From positions 1 through 54,372 of the forward strand of contig JAKLPS010000003.1 in the NCBI GenBank assembly GCA_022013695.1: 54,372 bases of DNA. The letters run 5' to 3'. The position numbers and the translations under genes were made by a program. The notes under the pieces are model-generated. The model had not been told where the DNA came from, ran no database searches, and worked only from the letters and a program-made list of their open reading frames with translations. This document shows positions 43,075 through 52,072 of this stretch, in pieces; position 1 is the stretch's first letter; each line of letters opens with the position of its first letter. This stretch comes from Weeksellaceae bacterium (GTDB lineage Bacteria > Bacteroidota > Bacteroidia > Flavobacteriales > Weeksellaceae).

Positions 43075-44373
43075 TTAAATTTTAACTCCCAAAGATTCAG
43101 AATCATTTGAGTGGAACCTTCCGTCTTGCCGGAAAGGCAACACGCCCAGAATCTGATCATTGGCGTCGCAGAGGAGCCAGATTTTTCGCTTCGCTAAAAT
43201 AGACAATTTTTCGTCCTTAAAAAATTTGGCGATTTTCTTTTTGCCCGCCAATCCAATTGGGAAAAATGTGTCGCCCGATCTTTTTTTCCTCAATTTTAGC
43301 GGCAAGTTTATTTTATTGTTATCGATTTTCCAATTGCAATTCCCGAATTCTCGGATTTCGGTTTTAATATTTTCAGGAACCACAATTTCGTTTCCGACCA
43401 TTTCAAGAGCAATTTCTTCATCTTCCATCTTTCCTCTTCCCTCTTCCATCCTTTGATTCAAAATCAATTCGTTTCTGTTGACAATCAATTGGTATTCTGA
43501 ATTGAAAAATGTACTGCCGGTCTGCGCTGTGAAGATTTTTTGCATTTCTTTTTCATCCTTAAAACCAAAATTTTTCAAAATCTCAAAACGAATTAAATCT
43601 GATTCTTCGGAGAATTTCGTTTTATCTATGACTGTTTGTCCCGTTTCAACATTCGTTTCAAAAGCCTTTATTTTTTCATCAATCCAATCATTCAAAACAT
43701 TTTTTGTCTGATTGAGGATGTCCATACTTTTCGCAAAATTCTGCAGGAAATGATCGTTGATTTTTTCCAATTGGGGAACGATATGGTGCCGGATTTTATT
43801 TCTCAAATAATCGCTTTTTTGGTTAGATAGATCTTCGCGGAATTCAATGTGATGTTGGTTGGCAAATTCGTAAATCTCTTGCTTGGAAAAACCGAGCAGT
43901 GGCCGGACAATCCCATTTTCATTAGCCGGAATGCCGCTCAAACCTTGGATTCCCGCCGCTTTGGAAAGGTTGATCATGAAAGTTTCCAACTGGTCGTTCA
44001 GATGATGGGCGGTGACGATATATTCGAGATTTTGCTCCTGTTGGATTTTTCGGAAAAACCGATAGCGCAACTCTCTCGCCCAGTTCTGAATAGAATTTGC
44101 CGGCTTGCCATCTTCCTCCGAAACTTCGTACCAATGAAACGGAATGCCGTGCTTGCTGCAAAAATCAGAAACCAGCTCCTGATCGCGGTTGGAATCCTCG
44201 CCCCGAAGATGATAATTGACGTGCGCCACCTGAAAATGATAACCGGAATGCTGAAATAAATCAGCCAAAACCATAGAATCTACGCCGCCACTCACGGCCA
44301 AAAGGTATGTTTTTTGTTGCGACTGAGACAACAGTTGTTCGAGCGCGTTTTGAAATTTGAGGAGACTTAGCAC
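43075..44373 (-). CDS. tilS: tRNA(Ile)-lysidine synthetase
   Basis: PP-loop ATPase that converts C34 of tRNA-Ile(CAU) to lysidine so that it reads AUA, 432 residues. P-loop LAVSGGVDSMVLADLF (about 26-41), then HVNYHLRGEDSNRD, TAHHLNDQLETFMINL and RPLLGFSKQEI blocks, and a C-terminal substrate-binding domain ending in RRSGDTFFP-like KKRSGDTFFPIGLAGKKKIAKFF. The start codon is GTG at 44373; no ATG precedes the P-loop. Divergent from the OmpA-like gene. Confidence 0.95.
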   Translation of the reverse strand: MLSLLKFQNALEQLLSQSQQKTYLLAVSGGVDSMVLADLFQHSGYHFQVAHVNYHLRGEDSNRDQELVSDFCSKHGIPFHWYEVSEEDGKPANSIQNWARELRYRFFRKIQQEQNLEYIVTAHHLNDQLETFMINLSKAAGIQGLSGIPANENGIVRPLLGFSKQEIYEFANQHHIEFREDLSNQKSDYLRNKIRHHIVPQLEKINDHFLQNFAKSMDILNQTKNVLNDWIDEKIKAFETNVETGQTVIDKTKFSEESDLIRFEILKNFGFKDEKEMQKIFTAQTGSTFFNSEYQLIVNRNELILNQRMEEGRGKMEDEEIALEMVGNEIVVPENIKTEIREFGNCNWKIDNNKINLPLKLRKKRSGDTFFPIGLAGKKKIAKFFKDEKLSILAKRKIWLLCDANDQILGVLPFRQDGRFHSNDSESLGVKI

Positions 44374-44404
44374 AATGATGTAAAGAAAATATTGCTGATC
44401 ATTA

Positions 44405-44412
44405 CAAATATA
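44405..44412 (-). promoter_or_regulatory. Probable -7 box of tilS
   Basis: TATATTTG on the minus strand fits TANNTTTG, 32 nt before the GTG start. Confidence 0.45.
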
Positions 44413-44426
44413 CGTTTAATAATTCT

Positions 44427-44434
44427 TACTTTTG
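44427..44434 (+). promoter_or_regulatory. Probable -7 box of the OmpA-like lipoprotein gene
   Basis: TACTTTTG fits TANNTTTG, 81 nt before the start, back to back with the tilS box. The implied leader is about 74 nt. Confidence 0.4.
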
Positions 44435-44514
44435 AAATGTTGGAACAACTCGCACGAAGCTTGGCCAATTGAGCCGGTTGCAAAGAACGATTTGAAACAT
44501 TTAAACTCCAAGAT

Positions 44515-45351
44515 ATGAAATTATTCAAAATTTTGACCATAGCGGTGATGGGACTTTCCCTAAGCTCATGTGTCAGCAAAAAACAGTTTGATGCCCTGAA
44601 TCTGAACTACAAACAGTGCGTAGAAGATGCCGGAGAAAGAATGCGTCAAATCCAAGATTTGAAAGCAGAGAATTCTTCTTTGAAAGGTCAAAACGATCTC
44701 CTCGTGGGACAAAACAATGCGCTGAAATCCAGCCTTGATGCTTGCCTTAGCAACAGTGGAAAATCCTCTACCAACATTGATAAGCTGGTGAGCGAGATCA
44801 ACGCTTCCAATGCTTACATCAAACAACTGATCGCCGGAAAAAGCAGAAACGACAGTTTGAATATCGCATTATCCAACAAACTGAAACGTTCTCTGGACAA
44901 TGTGGCTGATGAGGACGTGGATGTAAAAGTGCTGAAAGGCGTTGTAATGATCTCATTGTCAGACAAAATGCTTTATCAAGTCGGCAAATACGACATCCAA
45001 CCTGCTGCGGCCGATGTGCTGGCGAAGGTTGCTAAAGTCATCAACGACTACGACAAGTACAGCGTTCTGATTGAAGGAAATACCGACAATACGCCACTGA
45101 ACAGTGCCACTCCGCCGCGAGACAATTGGGATCTTTCTGCTCTGCGGGCGACTGCGGTTGCCAAGGTTTTGCAGACCCAGTTTGGCGTAGATCCTAGCCG
45201 AATCACGGCAGGCGGAAGATCTGAGTATAATCCGAAAACGACCAACGCATCGGTCTCCGGACGAAGCGAGAACCGAAGAACGGAAATCATCATTATGCCG
45301 AAACTGGATGAGTTTATGAAGCTGATGGACATCGCTCCGGTGAAAAAATAA
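44515..45351 (+). CDS. OmpA-family peptidoglycan-binding lipoprotein
   Basis: A 278-residue lipoprotein (MKLFKILTIAVMGLSLSSC, Cys19) with a heptad-patterned coiled coil at about residues 40-130. The C-terminal OmpA domain has VLIEGNTDNTPL, the NWDLSALRATAVAKVL helix and ITAGGRSEYNPKTTNASVSGRSENRRTEIII. The OmpA domain binds diaminopimelate in peptidoglycan, so the protein anchors the outer membrane. The last residues extend a little past the domain. Confidence 0.93.
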   Translation: MKLFKILTIAVMGLSLSSCVSKKQFDALNLNYKQCVEDAGERMRQIQDLKAENSSLKGQNDLLVGQNNALKSSLDACLSNSGKSSTNIDKLVSEINASNAYIKQLIAGKSRNDSLNIALSNKLKRSLDNVADEDVDVKVLKGVVMISLSDKMLYQVGKYDIQPAAADVLAKVAKVINDYDKYSVLIEGNTDNTPLNSATPPRDNWDLSALRATAVAKVLQTQFGVDPSRITAGGRSEYNPKTTNASVSGRSENRRTEIIIMPKLDEFMKLMDIAPVKK

Positions 45352-45392
45352 ACGGTGAATCTTCATTGATTTATATCAAAAATCTAAAATTG

Positions 45393-45425
45393 AAAACCTT
45401 GTCAGGGAACGGCAAGGTTTTTTTG
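45393..45425 (+). terminator. Terminator after the OmpA-like gene
   Basis: AAAACCTTG (45393-45401) and CAAGGTTTT (45413-45421) with an 11-nt loop and T run, 40 bp after the stop. Confidence 0.85.
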
Positions 45426-45441
45426 TGATTTCAAATTAGAT

Positions 45442-45449
45442 TAACTTTG
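45442..45449 (+). promoter_or_regulatory. Probable -7 box of the O-methyltransferase gene
   Basis: TAACTTTG fits TANNTTTG. Its last three bases are the TTG that opens a longer frame, so that TTG is better explained as promoter than as a start codon. Confidence 0.5.
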
Positions 45450-45479
45450 GATTTCAAAACCTCAAACGCTGAACAGAAA

Positions 45480-46127
45480 ATGAGTTATTTCGAAGAATTG
45501 GACAAAGAAATGGACCGCTACTTGGAAGACCATGCTTCCGAAGAACCCGCCATTCTCAAAAAATTACGAAAAGAAACTTATCAAAAAACCACGCAGCCCC
45601 ATATGATTTCCGGCTATTTGCAAGGGCGATTGCTGAGCATCCTGTCGCACATCATCCAGCCCAAAAACGTTTTGGAAATCGGAACTTTTACGGGGTATGC
45701 GGCGCTAAGTTTGGCGGAAGGCCTTCCCAAAGACGGCAAAATCTATACGATTGATAAAAATGAAGACTTGGCCTACATTCCCAAGAAATATTTCTCGGAA
45801 AGTGCTTATAAAGACCAAATCGAATTCATCATCGGTGATGCCAAAGAAGTGATTAAAAAACTGGACAAAACTTGGGATTTGATCTTCATCGATGCCGATA
45901 AAGAAAGCTATCTCGACTATCTGAAACTCATCAAACCCAACCTGCGTTCGGGAAGCGTGATCCTCATCGACAACGTGCTGTGGTACGGCAAAGTTCTTGA
46001 AGATCATCCGAAAGACCAACAGACCGAACAAATCAAAATGGTAAATAAAATCGTGGCGCAAGATCCTGATTTTGAAAATCTGATTTTACCGTTGCGAGAT
46101 GGGCTGCACCTCATCCGGCGAAAATAA
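45480..46127 (+). CDS. Class I SAM-dependent O-methyltransferase
   Basis: A 215-residue methyltransferase of the catechol/caffeoyl-CoA O-methyltransferase family (Methyltransf_3). SAM-binding motif I is VLEIGTFTGYAALSLAEGL; acidic TIDKNED binds the ribose; DLIFIDADKESYLDYL and ILIDNVLWYGKV carry metal and catalytic residues. Substrate unknown, probably a small phenolic. The frame opens at TTG 45447 but that base triplet is inside the -7 box, so ATG 45480 (MSYFEELDKEMDRYLEDH) is chosen. Last core gene before the repeat array. Confidence 0.9.
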   Translation: MSYFEELDKEMDRYLEDHASEEPAILKKLRKETYQKTTQPHMISGYLQGRLLSILSHIIQPKNVLEIGTFTGYAALSLAEGLPKDGKIYTIDKNEDLAYIPKKYFSESAYKDQIEFIIGDAKEVIKKLDKTWDLIFIDADKESYLDYLKLIKPNLRSGSVILIDNVLWYGKVLEDHPKDQQTEQIKMVNKIVAQDPDFENLILPLRDGLHLIRRK

Positions 46128-46223
46128 AAATAGAAAACTTTGAAATCTAAGTGCAGTGATTTTTCGCAACATACTTGGAATGGTATTTTTTGAAATGGAT
46201 CATTTTTCATAAGCAGATTTGAT

Positions 46224-46840
46224 TCATTTTTTTTGCTCCTTTTTCGGGTTTTCTTCGACTCTTGTTGCAGGTTTCTTCGAGAGCGCTTCGAAAAAAGTAT
46301 CGTTTTTTCGAACAAGACTCGAACACTTCTCGAACACTTCTGCAAGGAAAGGCTTTTTTTGGTTTGAATAATCGTTAAAAATTGGAATGTTGCGAAAGAG
46401 GATTTCCACCGTTTTTTTTTCGCTCCGATTTCGGGTTTTCTTCGAGTTTTCTTTCACACTTCTTCGAGAGCGCTTCGAAAAAAGTACCGTTTTTCCGAAC
46501 AAGAGTCGAACACTTCTCGAACACTTCTGCAAGGAAAGGCTTTTTTTGTTGGGTTTAATCTCGGGAAAATGGAATGTTGGAAAAGAAGATTTCCAGCGTT
46601 TTTTTTCTGCTCCTTTTTCGGGTTTTGTTCGAGTTTTCTTTCACACTTCTTCGAGAGCGCTTCGAAAAAAGTACCCTTTTTCCGAACAAGAGTCGAACAC
46701 TTCTCGAACACTTCTGCAAGAAAAGGCTTTTTTTGCTGTGTTTAATCGCCGGAAAATGGAATGTTGCGAAAGAGGAGTTGCGTTGTTTTTTTTATTCATA
46801 TTTCGGGTTTTGTTTTAGTTTTTTTGCACACACTGTTTTT
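46224..46840. repeat. 187-bp tandem repeat array, about 3.3 copies
   Basis: The CGGG anchor in TTTCGGGTTTT falls at 46245, 46432, 46619 and 46804, giving periods of 187, 187 and 185 bp. Units run about 46224-46410, 46411-46597, 46598-46782, and a partial unit to about 46840. Each full unit holds TTCGAGAGCGCTTCGAA-like sequence, an A/T hairpin (TTCGAAAAAA/TTTTTTCGAA, perfect in unit 1 at 46287-46312), two direct copies of TCGAACACTTC, and GCAAGGAAAGGC then a T run (unit 3 reads AAGAAAAGG). Because 187 is not divisible by three, the open frames here shift phase from unit to unit and are unlikely to be genes. This fills most of the 760-bp gap. Confidence 0.9.
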
Positions 46841-46887
46841 TGTTTTTAGTGTTTTAACTATATTTAGCGATTAATTATAATTTGTTG

Positions 46888-49800
46888 ATGAAATTACAAT
46901 TCAAAGAGCAGGATTTTCAAATACACGCTGTAGAATCCGTGGTAAGATGTTTTGAAGGCCAAAGTCTGAAGACTAATCGTTTTACACTTGAGAAGACATC
47001 TGAGATTTTAAGAAGAGCTCGGGAGCAATCAAAAAGTGTTGCTACCTTGGGATATGATGTGGAAGAACTTATCGGTTACAGAAACAGTGCCATACAAATC
47101 ACCGATTCTCAAATCTTTGATAATATTGTGAATGTGCAAAGAGAGCATTACCTTATTGAAAATCAAAAATTAGATACTGTAAAAGGGGCGAATATCGGCT
47201 ATAATTTTACGATCGAAATGGAAACAGGTACGGGCAAAACCTACACCTACATCCGGACAATGCATGAATTGAACAAAAAGTATGGTTGGAGCAAATTTAT
47301 CATTATTGTTCCCAGTATTGCTGTCCGAGAAGGAGTTTTCAAAACTTTTGAATCAACGCAAGATCATTTCCAAGAAATCTATGGACATAAAATCAGTCCT
47401 TTCATTTATAATTCTTCCCGCCCTCAAGATATAGAAACTTTTGCGTCCGATGGAAGAATCAGCGTAATGGTTATCAATACGCAGGCATTTGCGGCGAAAG
47501 GTGCTGACGCAAGACGTATTCATCAGGAGTTAGATCATTTCGGATCAAGAAGACCTATTGATATTATTGCCCAAACAAAACCTATCCTCATTATCGACGA
47601 ACCGCAGTCTGTCGGGAAGGAAGGTTCGGTTACGCTAAAAAGTATGGAGGATTTTCAGCCGCTTTTTACTTTGCGTTATTCTGCAACGCATTTGGAAGAA
47701 TACAATAAAATTTACCGACTGGATGCACTTGATGCGTACAACAAAAAGCTGGTTAAGAAAATTCAGGTCAAAGGAATTAATTTGAAAGGTTCTACGGGAA
47801 CTACTGGATATTTGTATCTGGAATATATTAGCCTTAGTGCCAACAACCCACCAATGGCCTATTTAGAATACGAAAAACGCTCAGGCAACGGAGTGAAGCG
47901 TGTTCGCGAAAAAATAGCTCAGGGAACCGATTTGTATGAAATATCAGGAAACTTACCTTCGTATAAAAATTGCTTGGTTACAGAAGTTAATGGTTATCTG
48001 AATAAAATTATTGTCAATGGTCAGGATATTTATCCGGGAGATATTCTCAATGACAAAGACGAATTGGCTTTCAGAAGAATTCAAATCCGTGAAACCATTC
48101 TTTCGCATTTGCAGAAGGAAAAATATCTTTTTGAAAAAGGCATTAAAGTTCTATCGCTTTTCTTCATCGATTCCGTTGAGAAATACCGAAAGTATGATGA
48201 AATGGGCGAGGAAGTTTTGGGCGAATATGCGCAAATCTTTGAAGAAGAATATAAAAATGCCATAAACCAATATGTGGATCTTTTCCATCAAGAATATAGC
48301 GATTATGTTATTAAAAACGATGGCCAGAAAACTGCAAAAGTGTATGCACCCGGCAATTATCTGGATTATTTGAAACGTGATGATGCCGATAGGGTGCATG
48401 ACGGCTATTTTTCCATAGACAAAAAAGGAAAACCTGTTGACCCCACCATCAAGCGTGGCAGCGAAGATTCTGATGATGTTTCTGCTTATGATTTGATTAT
48501 GAAAGATAAAGAACGTTTGTTGAGCTTTGAGGAACCAACACGGTTTATCTTTTCGCATTCGGCTTTGAAGGAAGGATGGGACAATCCGAATGTTTTCCAG
48601 ATCTGTGCTTTGAAAAATCCAGATGGCGCCAGCCAAACACGCCGCCGGCAGGAAGTAGGCCGCGGAATGCGATTGTGCGTTGACAAAAATGGTGTTCGCC
48701 AAGATTTTGAACAAGTGGGTGAGCAAGTGCACGACCTCAATGTGTTGACGGTCATTGCTTCTGAAAGCTATGAAGATTTCGCTAAAGGATTGCAGACAGA
48801 AATTGCAAAATCACTGAAAGACCGCCCTGTAAGAGCCGATGTCAAATTTTTCTTAGGAAAAATATTGGCCAATGAATTGGGAGATACGCACCGTTTGACG
48901 GATGAAGATGCTAAAAAACTCAATAAGTTTTTGTACAAAAACGATATTCTGGATGACGATGACAAAATCACACCCGAAGGAAAAGAACGCATCGAAAAAA
49001 ATGAAGTTCCTGTACCGGAACATTTGGCTGCTTATGCTTCTGCTGTGAGTCAATTGTTGCAGTCTGTTTATAATGGAGAAGGCATAAAACCTGAAAATGC
49101 TAATGATACCGTTCCGCTGAATATCAATAAGAATTTTGCGAAGAAAGAATTTCAGGAGCTTTGGAAAAAGATTAGCCTGAAAACCGTATATGAAGTGAAA
49201 TTTGATACCGATAAATTGATTGAGGACAGCAACATACGCATCAATGCCGATCTGCATATTTCTGAACGGAAATACGAAATCAAGACGGGAGAAATGGGTG
49301 CGGTTTCTAAAGAAGATTTGAAGGATGGAACCGCATTCAATGTGACCAGAACCGACCCTAAAAAATTGTCTTCTGACCTGTACACCGATGTGGCTTATGA
49401 CATCGTAGGCGAGATAGAAGCATTAACCAATCTGAAAAGAACGACCATCGTTGCTATTCTTAAAAAAATAAATCAGGAGAAATTCTTCTTATTGCGAAAA
49501 AATCCGGAAGAGTTTATTGCCAAGTGCGCCAAGCTCATCAATGAAACCAAAGCATCGCTCATCATCAATAATATTGCTTATAACAAAACCGAAGAATCAT
49601 TTGATGCAAAAACCGTTTTTACCAACGGGAAAAATGTGTTACGTACCGAGGAAATTCTTCAAAAACATATCTATGATTTCTTGGAAACCGATTCTAAAAT
49701 AGAAAGAGAATTTACCAAAAATCTGGAGCAAGCCGTAGAAGTTGTAGTTTATGCCAAATTGCCAAAAGGATTTTACATTGCCACACCTGTTGCCAATTAC

Positions 49801-50019
49801 AGTCCCGACTGGGCAATTGTTTTGGATAACGAAAAAGTAAAACACATCTATTTTGTAGCCGAAACCAAAGGTTCTGAAAACGCAAACGACCTGAGAGGAA
49901 TTGAACAATTAAAAATACATTGTGCTCAGGAACATTTTAAAACCATAAGTAATGGCGAAGTGAAATTTGATGTCATTGCCACTTACAGTAAACTCCTAGA
50001 TATTGCACAATTAAAATAA
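46888..50019 (+). CDS. res: Type III restriction endonuclease subunit (Res)
   Basis: A 1043-residue SF2 helicase-nuclease, the restriction subunit of a type III system. Walker A METGTGKTYTY is near residue 113, the DExx-type box LIIDEPQSVG near 236, and helicase motif VI QTRRRQEVGRGMRL near 585. A C-terminal PD-(D/E)xK nuclease has SPDWAIV near 972 and FVAETKGS near 990. These enzymes translocate between two inversely oriented methylation sites and cleave about 25 bp away. The frame could open at TTG 46882, but ATG 46888 (MKLQFKEQDFQIHAVES) is the natural start. Followed 6 bp later by mod; res before mod is the reverse of the classical order. Confidence 0.95.
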   Translation: MKLQFKEQDFQIHAVESVVRCFEGQSLKTNRFTLEKTSEILRRAREQSKSVATLGYDVEELIGYRNSAIQITDSQIFDNIVNVQREHYLIENQKLDTVKGANIGYNFTIEMETGTGKTYTYIRTMHELNKKYGWSKFIIIVPSIAVREGVFKTFESTQDHFQEIYGHKISPFIYNSSRPQDIETFASDGRISVMVINTQAFAAKGADARRIHQELDHFGSRRPIDIIAQTKPILIIDEPQSVGKEGSVTLKSMEDFQPLFTLRYSATHLEEYNKIYRLDALDAYNKKLVKKIQVKGINLKGSTGTTGYLYLEYISLSANNPPMAYLEYEKRSGNGVKRVREKIAQGTDLYEISGNLPSYKNCLVTEVNGYLNKIIVNGQDIYPGDILNDKDELAFRRIQIRETILSHLQKEKYLFEKGIKVLSLFFIDSVEKYRKYDEMGEEVLGEYAQIFEEEYKNAINQYVDLFHQEYSDYVIKNDGQKTAKVYAPGNYLDYLKRDDADRVHDGYFSIDKKGKPVDPTIKRGSEDSDDVSAYDLIMKDKERLLSFEEPTRFIFSHSALKEGWDNPNVFQICALKNPDGASQTRRRQEVGRGMRLCVDKNGVRQDFEQVGEQVHDLNVLTVIASESYEDFAKGLQTEIAKSLKDRPVRADVKFFLGKILANELGDTHRLTDEDAKKLNKFLYKNDILDDDDKITPEGKERIEKNEVPVPEHLAAYASAVSQLLQSVYNGEGIKPENANDTVPLNINKNFAKKEFQELWKKISLKTVYEVKFDTDKLIEDSNIRINADLHISERKYEIKTGEMGAVSKEDLKDGTAFNVTRTDPKKLSSDLYTDVAYDIVGEIEALTNLKRTTIVAILKKINQEKFFLLRKNPEEFIAKCAKLINETKASLIINNIAYNKTEESFDAKTVFTNGKNVLRTEEILQKHIYDFLETDSKIEREFTKNLEQAVEVVVYAKLPKGFYIATPVANYSPDWAIVLDNEKVKHIYFVAETKGSENANDLRGIEQLKIHCAQEHFKTISNGEVKFDVIATYSKLLDIAQLK

Positions 50020-50025
50020 ACCAAG

Positions 50026-51951
50026 ATGAACGATAAATTAGACCTACAATCTAGCGATTTCACCAGCCTGAATATAGAAAAAATAGCCGCCCTTTTCCCC
50101 AACTGCGTTACCGAAACGGCAGAAGGCAAAAAGATAGATTTCGATTTGCTGAAGCAGGAACTCTCTACTGAAATAGTAGAAGGCAACAAAGAACGCTACC
50201 GGCTGGAATGGCCTGGAAAACGCGAATCTATCGTTGCCGCCAATTTACCCACCACCAAAACCCTGCGCCCGGTGCGAGAAGACAGTGTGGATTTTGATAC
50301 CACCGAAAACATTTACATCGAAGGCGATAACCTGGAAGTGCTGAAACTATTGCAGGAAAGCTACCTGAACAAGATAAAAATGATCTACATAGATCCGCCT
50401 TACAACACAGGTAATGATTTTGTATATAAAGACAATTTTGCCAAAGCCGGCGAAGAAGAACTTTTTGAGAGCGGACAAAAAGACGAGTACAACCAACGCC
50501 TGGTAGCCAACCCCGAAACCAATGGACGTTACCATTCTGATTGGCTTTCTATGATGTACCCAAGATTAAAACTAGCAAGAAATCTTTTGACGGAAGATGG
50601 AGTTATTTTTATTTCAATTGATGATAATGAAGTGCATAACCTGAGAAAGATGTGTGATGAGATTTTTGGAGACGGGAATTTTGTTGCAGATTTGATTTGG
50701 TCAAATAAAGAAGGCGGAGGCAGTTCAGACACAAAATATTTTAGAATAAAGCACGAACATATAATTTGTATTTCGAGAAATTTAGAACTTACTAATATTA
50801 TTGGTACTTCAATAAATAATGAAGACAGATATAAATCGACAGATGATCACTTAAATGAAAGAGGACCTTATTATTTGCAAAAATTAGGGATGGGTTCAAT
50901 TCAGTATTCGGAAAGTTTGGATTATCCAATTAAAACTCCTGACGGTTCTACTGTTTATCCAAAAGACAATAATTCGGGTAAACAAGCTTGTTGGAGATGG
51001 TCTAAACCTAAATTAGAATGGGGAATTGGAAATGACTTTGTTGTAATTAAAAAAGATTCGAAAGATATTTGGACTGTTTACACTAAGCAATATTTGAATT
51101 GTGACAATGAAGGCAATATCATAAGTAGAACGCAAAGACCATTTGGAGTAATTGATAGTTTTTCAAGTACGCAAGCAAGTAAGCTTTTAGACAGCTTGGA
51201 ATTAGGGAACTATTTTTCTTACGCAAAACCGCCAGAGTTAATTAGTTATTTGATTGATAGAATTATAAATAAGAATGACTCCATCCTCGACTTCTTTTCT
51301 GGTTCCGCGACAACAGCGCATTCCGTAATGCAACTTAATGCAGAAGACGGAGGAAACCGAAAATACATAATGGTACAACTTCCCGAAGTCACCGATGAAA
51401 AAAGCGAAGCCTACAAAGCCGGTTACAAAAACATCTGCGAAATAGGCAAAGAAAGAATTCGACGTGCTGCCAATAAAATAAAAGAAGAAAAAATAGAAAC
51501 AGCCAAAAAAGACGGTTTGTTTGCAGATTTCAAAGATGAGCAGGATTATGTTTTCCGGGTGTACCGTTTAGATTCTTCCAATATGCAGGATGTGTATTAC
51601 AAACCGCAAGATTATAACCAAGGTACACTAGACCTTTTTGCAGACAATGTAAAAGAAGACCGTACTGCAGAAGATTTGGTAACGCAGATTATGCTCGACT
51701 GGGGATTGCCACTTTCATTGCCTATAGAGCGCAAAACCATTTCGGGCAAGGAAGTCTATGCCGTAGCCGGAGATTCTCTCTACTGCTGTTTTGATGACGG
51801 TATTGATGAAGATTTTGCCAAAGCAATAGCCCAAGAAAAACCATTGCGTATTGTTTTCAGAGATAGAGGTTTTAAGGATGATACCGCGAAGGAGAATGTG
51901 AAGCAGTTGCTGAAGCAGTTGAGTGGCGGGACGGAGATGAGGGTGATATGA
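50026..51951 (+). CDS. mod: Type III adenine DNA methyltransferase (Mod)
   Basis: A 641-residue N6-adenine methyltransferase that sets the specificity of the system. Motif IV is DPPYNTGNDF near 122 and the SAM motif I DFFSGSATTAHS near 421, the order of the beta class. Between them residues about 175-420 form the target-recognition region. Base composition drops sharply there (about 50550-51280) compared with the flanks, suggesting exchange of the specificity domain. The C-terminal part has EEKIETAKKDGLFADFKDEQDYVFRVYRLD, usual in this group. Confidence 0.94.
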   Translation: MNDKLDLQSSDFTSLNIEKIAALFPNCVTETAEGKKIDFDLLKQELSTEIVEGNKERYRLEWPGKRESIVAANLPTTKTLRPVREDSVDFDTTENIYIEGDNLEVLKLLQESYLNKIKMIYIDPPYNTGNDFVYKDNFAKAGEEELFESGQKDEYNQRLVANPETNGRYHSDWLSMMYPRLKLARNLLTEDGVIFISIDDNEVHNLRKMCDEIFGDGNFVADLIWSNKEGGGSSDTKYFRIKHEHIICISRNLELTNIIGTSINNEDRYKSTDDHLNERGPYYLQKLGMGSIQYSESLDYPIKTPDGSTVYPKDNNSGKQACWRWSKPKLEWGIGNDFVVIKKDSKDIWTVYTKQYLNCDNEGNIISRTQRPFGVIDSFSSTQASKLLDSLELGNYFSYAKPPELISYLIDRIINKNDSILDFFSGSATTAHSVMQLNAEDGGNRKYIMVQLPEVTDEKSEAYKAGYKNICEIGKERIRRAANKIKEEKIETAKKDGLFADFKDEQDYVFRVYRLDSSNMQDVYYKPQDYNQGTLDLFADNVKEDRTAEDLVTQIMLDWGLPLSLPIERKTISGKEVYAVAGDSLYCCFDDGIDEDFAKAIAQEKPLRIVFRDRGFKDDTAKENVKQLLKQLSGGTEMRVI

Positions 51952-52051
51952 TTGTAATAGCATCAAAAAAACCAAACCCTTTCGAGCAGAATATTTAGAT
52001 TTTTTAGAAAAAGCCAGCGTCAAAATCAAAGGCGAATATTTTATTGCATAG
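51947..52051 (+). pseudogene. Short open remnant between mod and the helicase gene
   Basis: One frame is open from 51947 to the TAG at 52049-52051, about 34 codons, with protein-like sequence (SIKKTKPFRAEYLDFLEK, then KGEYFIA) but no start codon. It looks like the 3' end of a lost gene, possibly a transposase-like or island-associated protein; I cannot assign the family. It could equally be chance. Confidence 0.35.
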
Positions 52052-52072
52052 ATAGATGAAAAATGGATCAAT

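Noticed and set aside
46224-46840. Possible CRISPR array
   Set aside because: Units are 187 bp and contiguous, with no short repeats separated by unique spacers and no cas genes nearby.
46224-46849. Several open frames on both strands inside the tandem repeat, up to 143 residues
   Set aside because: They arise from the 187-bp period, which shifts phase each unit; they have no recognisable domain and overlap on both strands.
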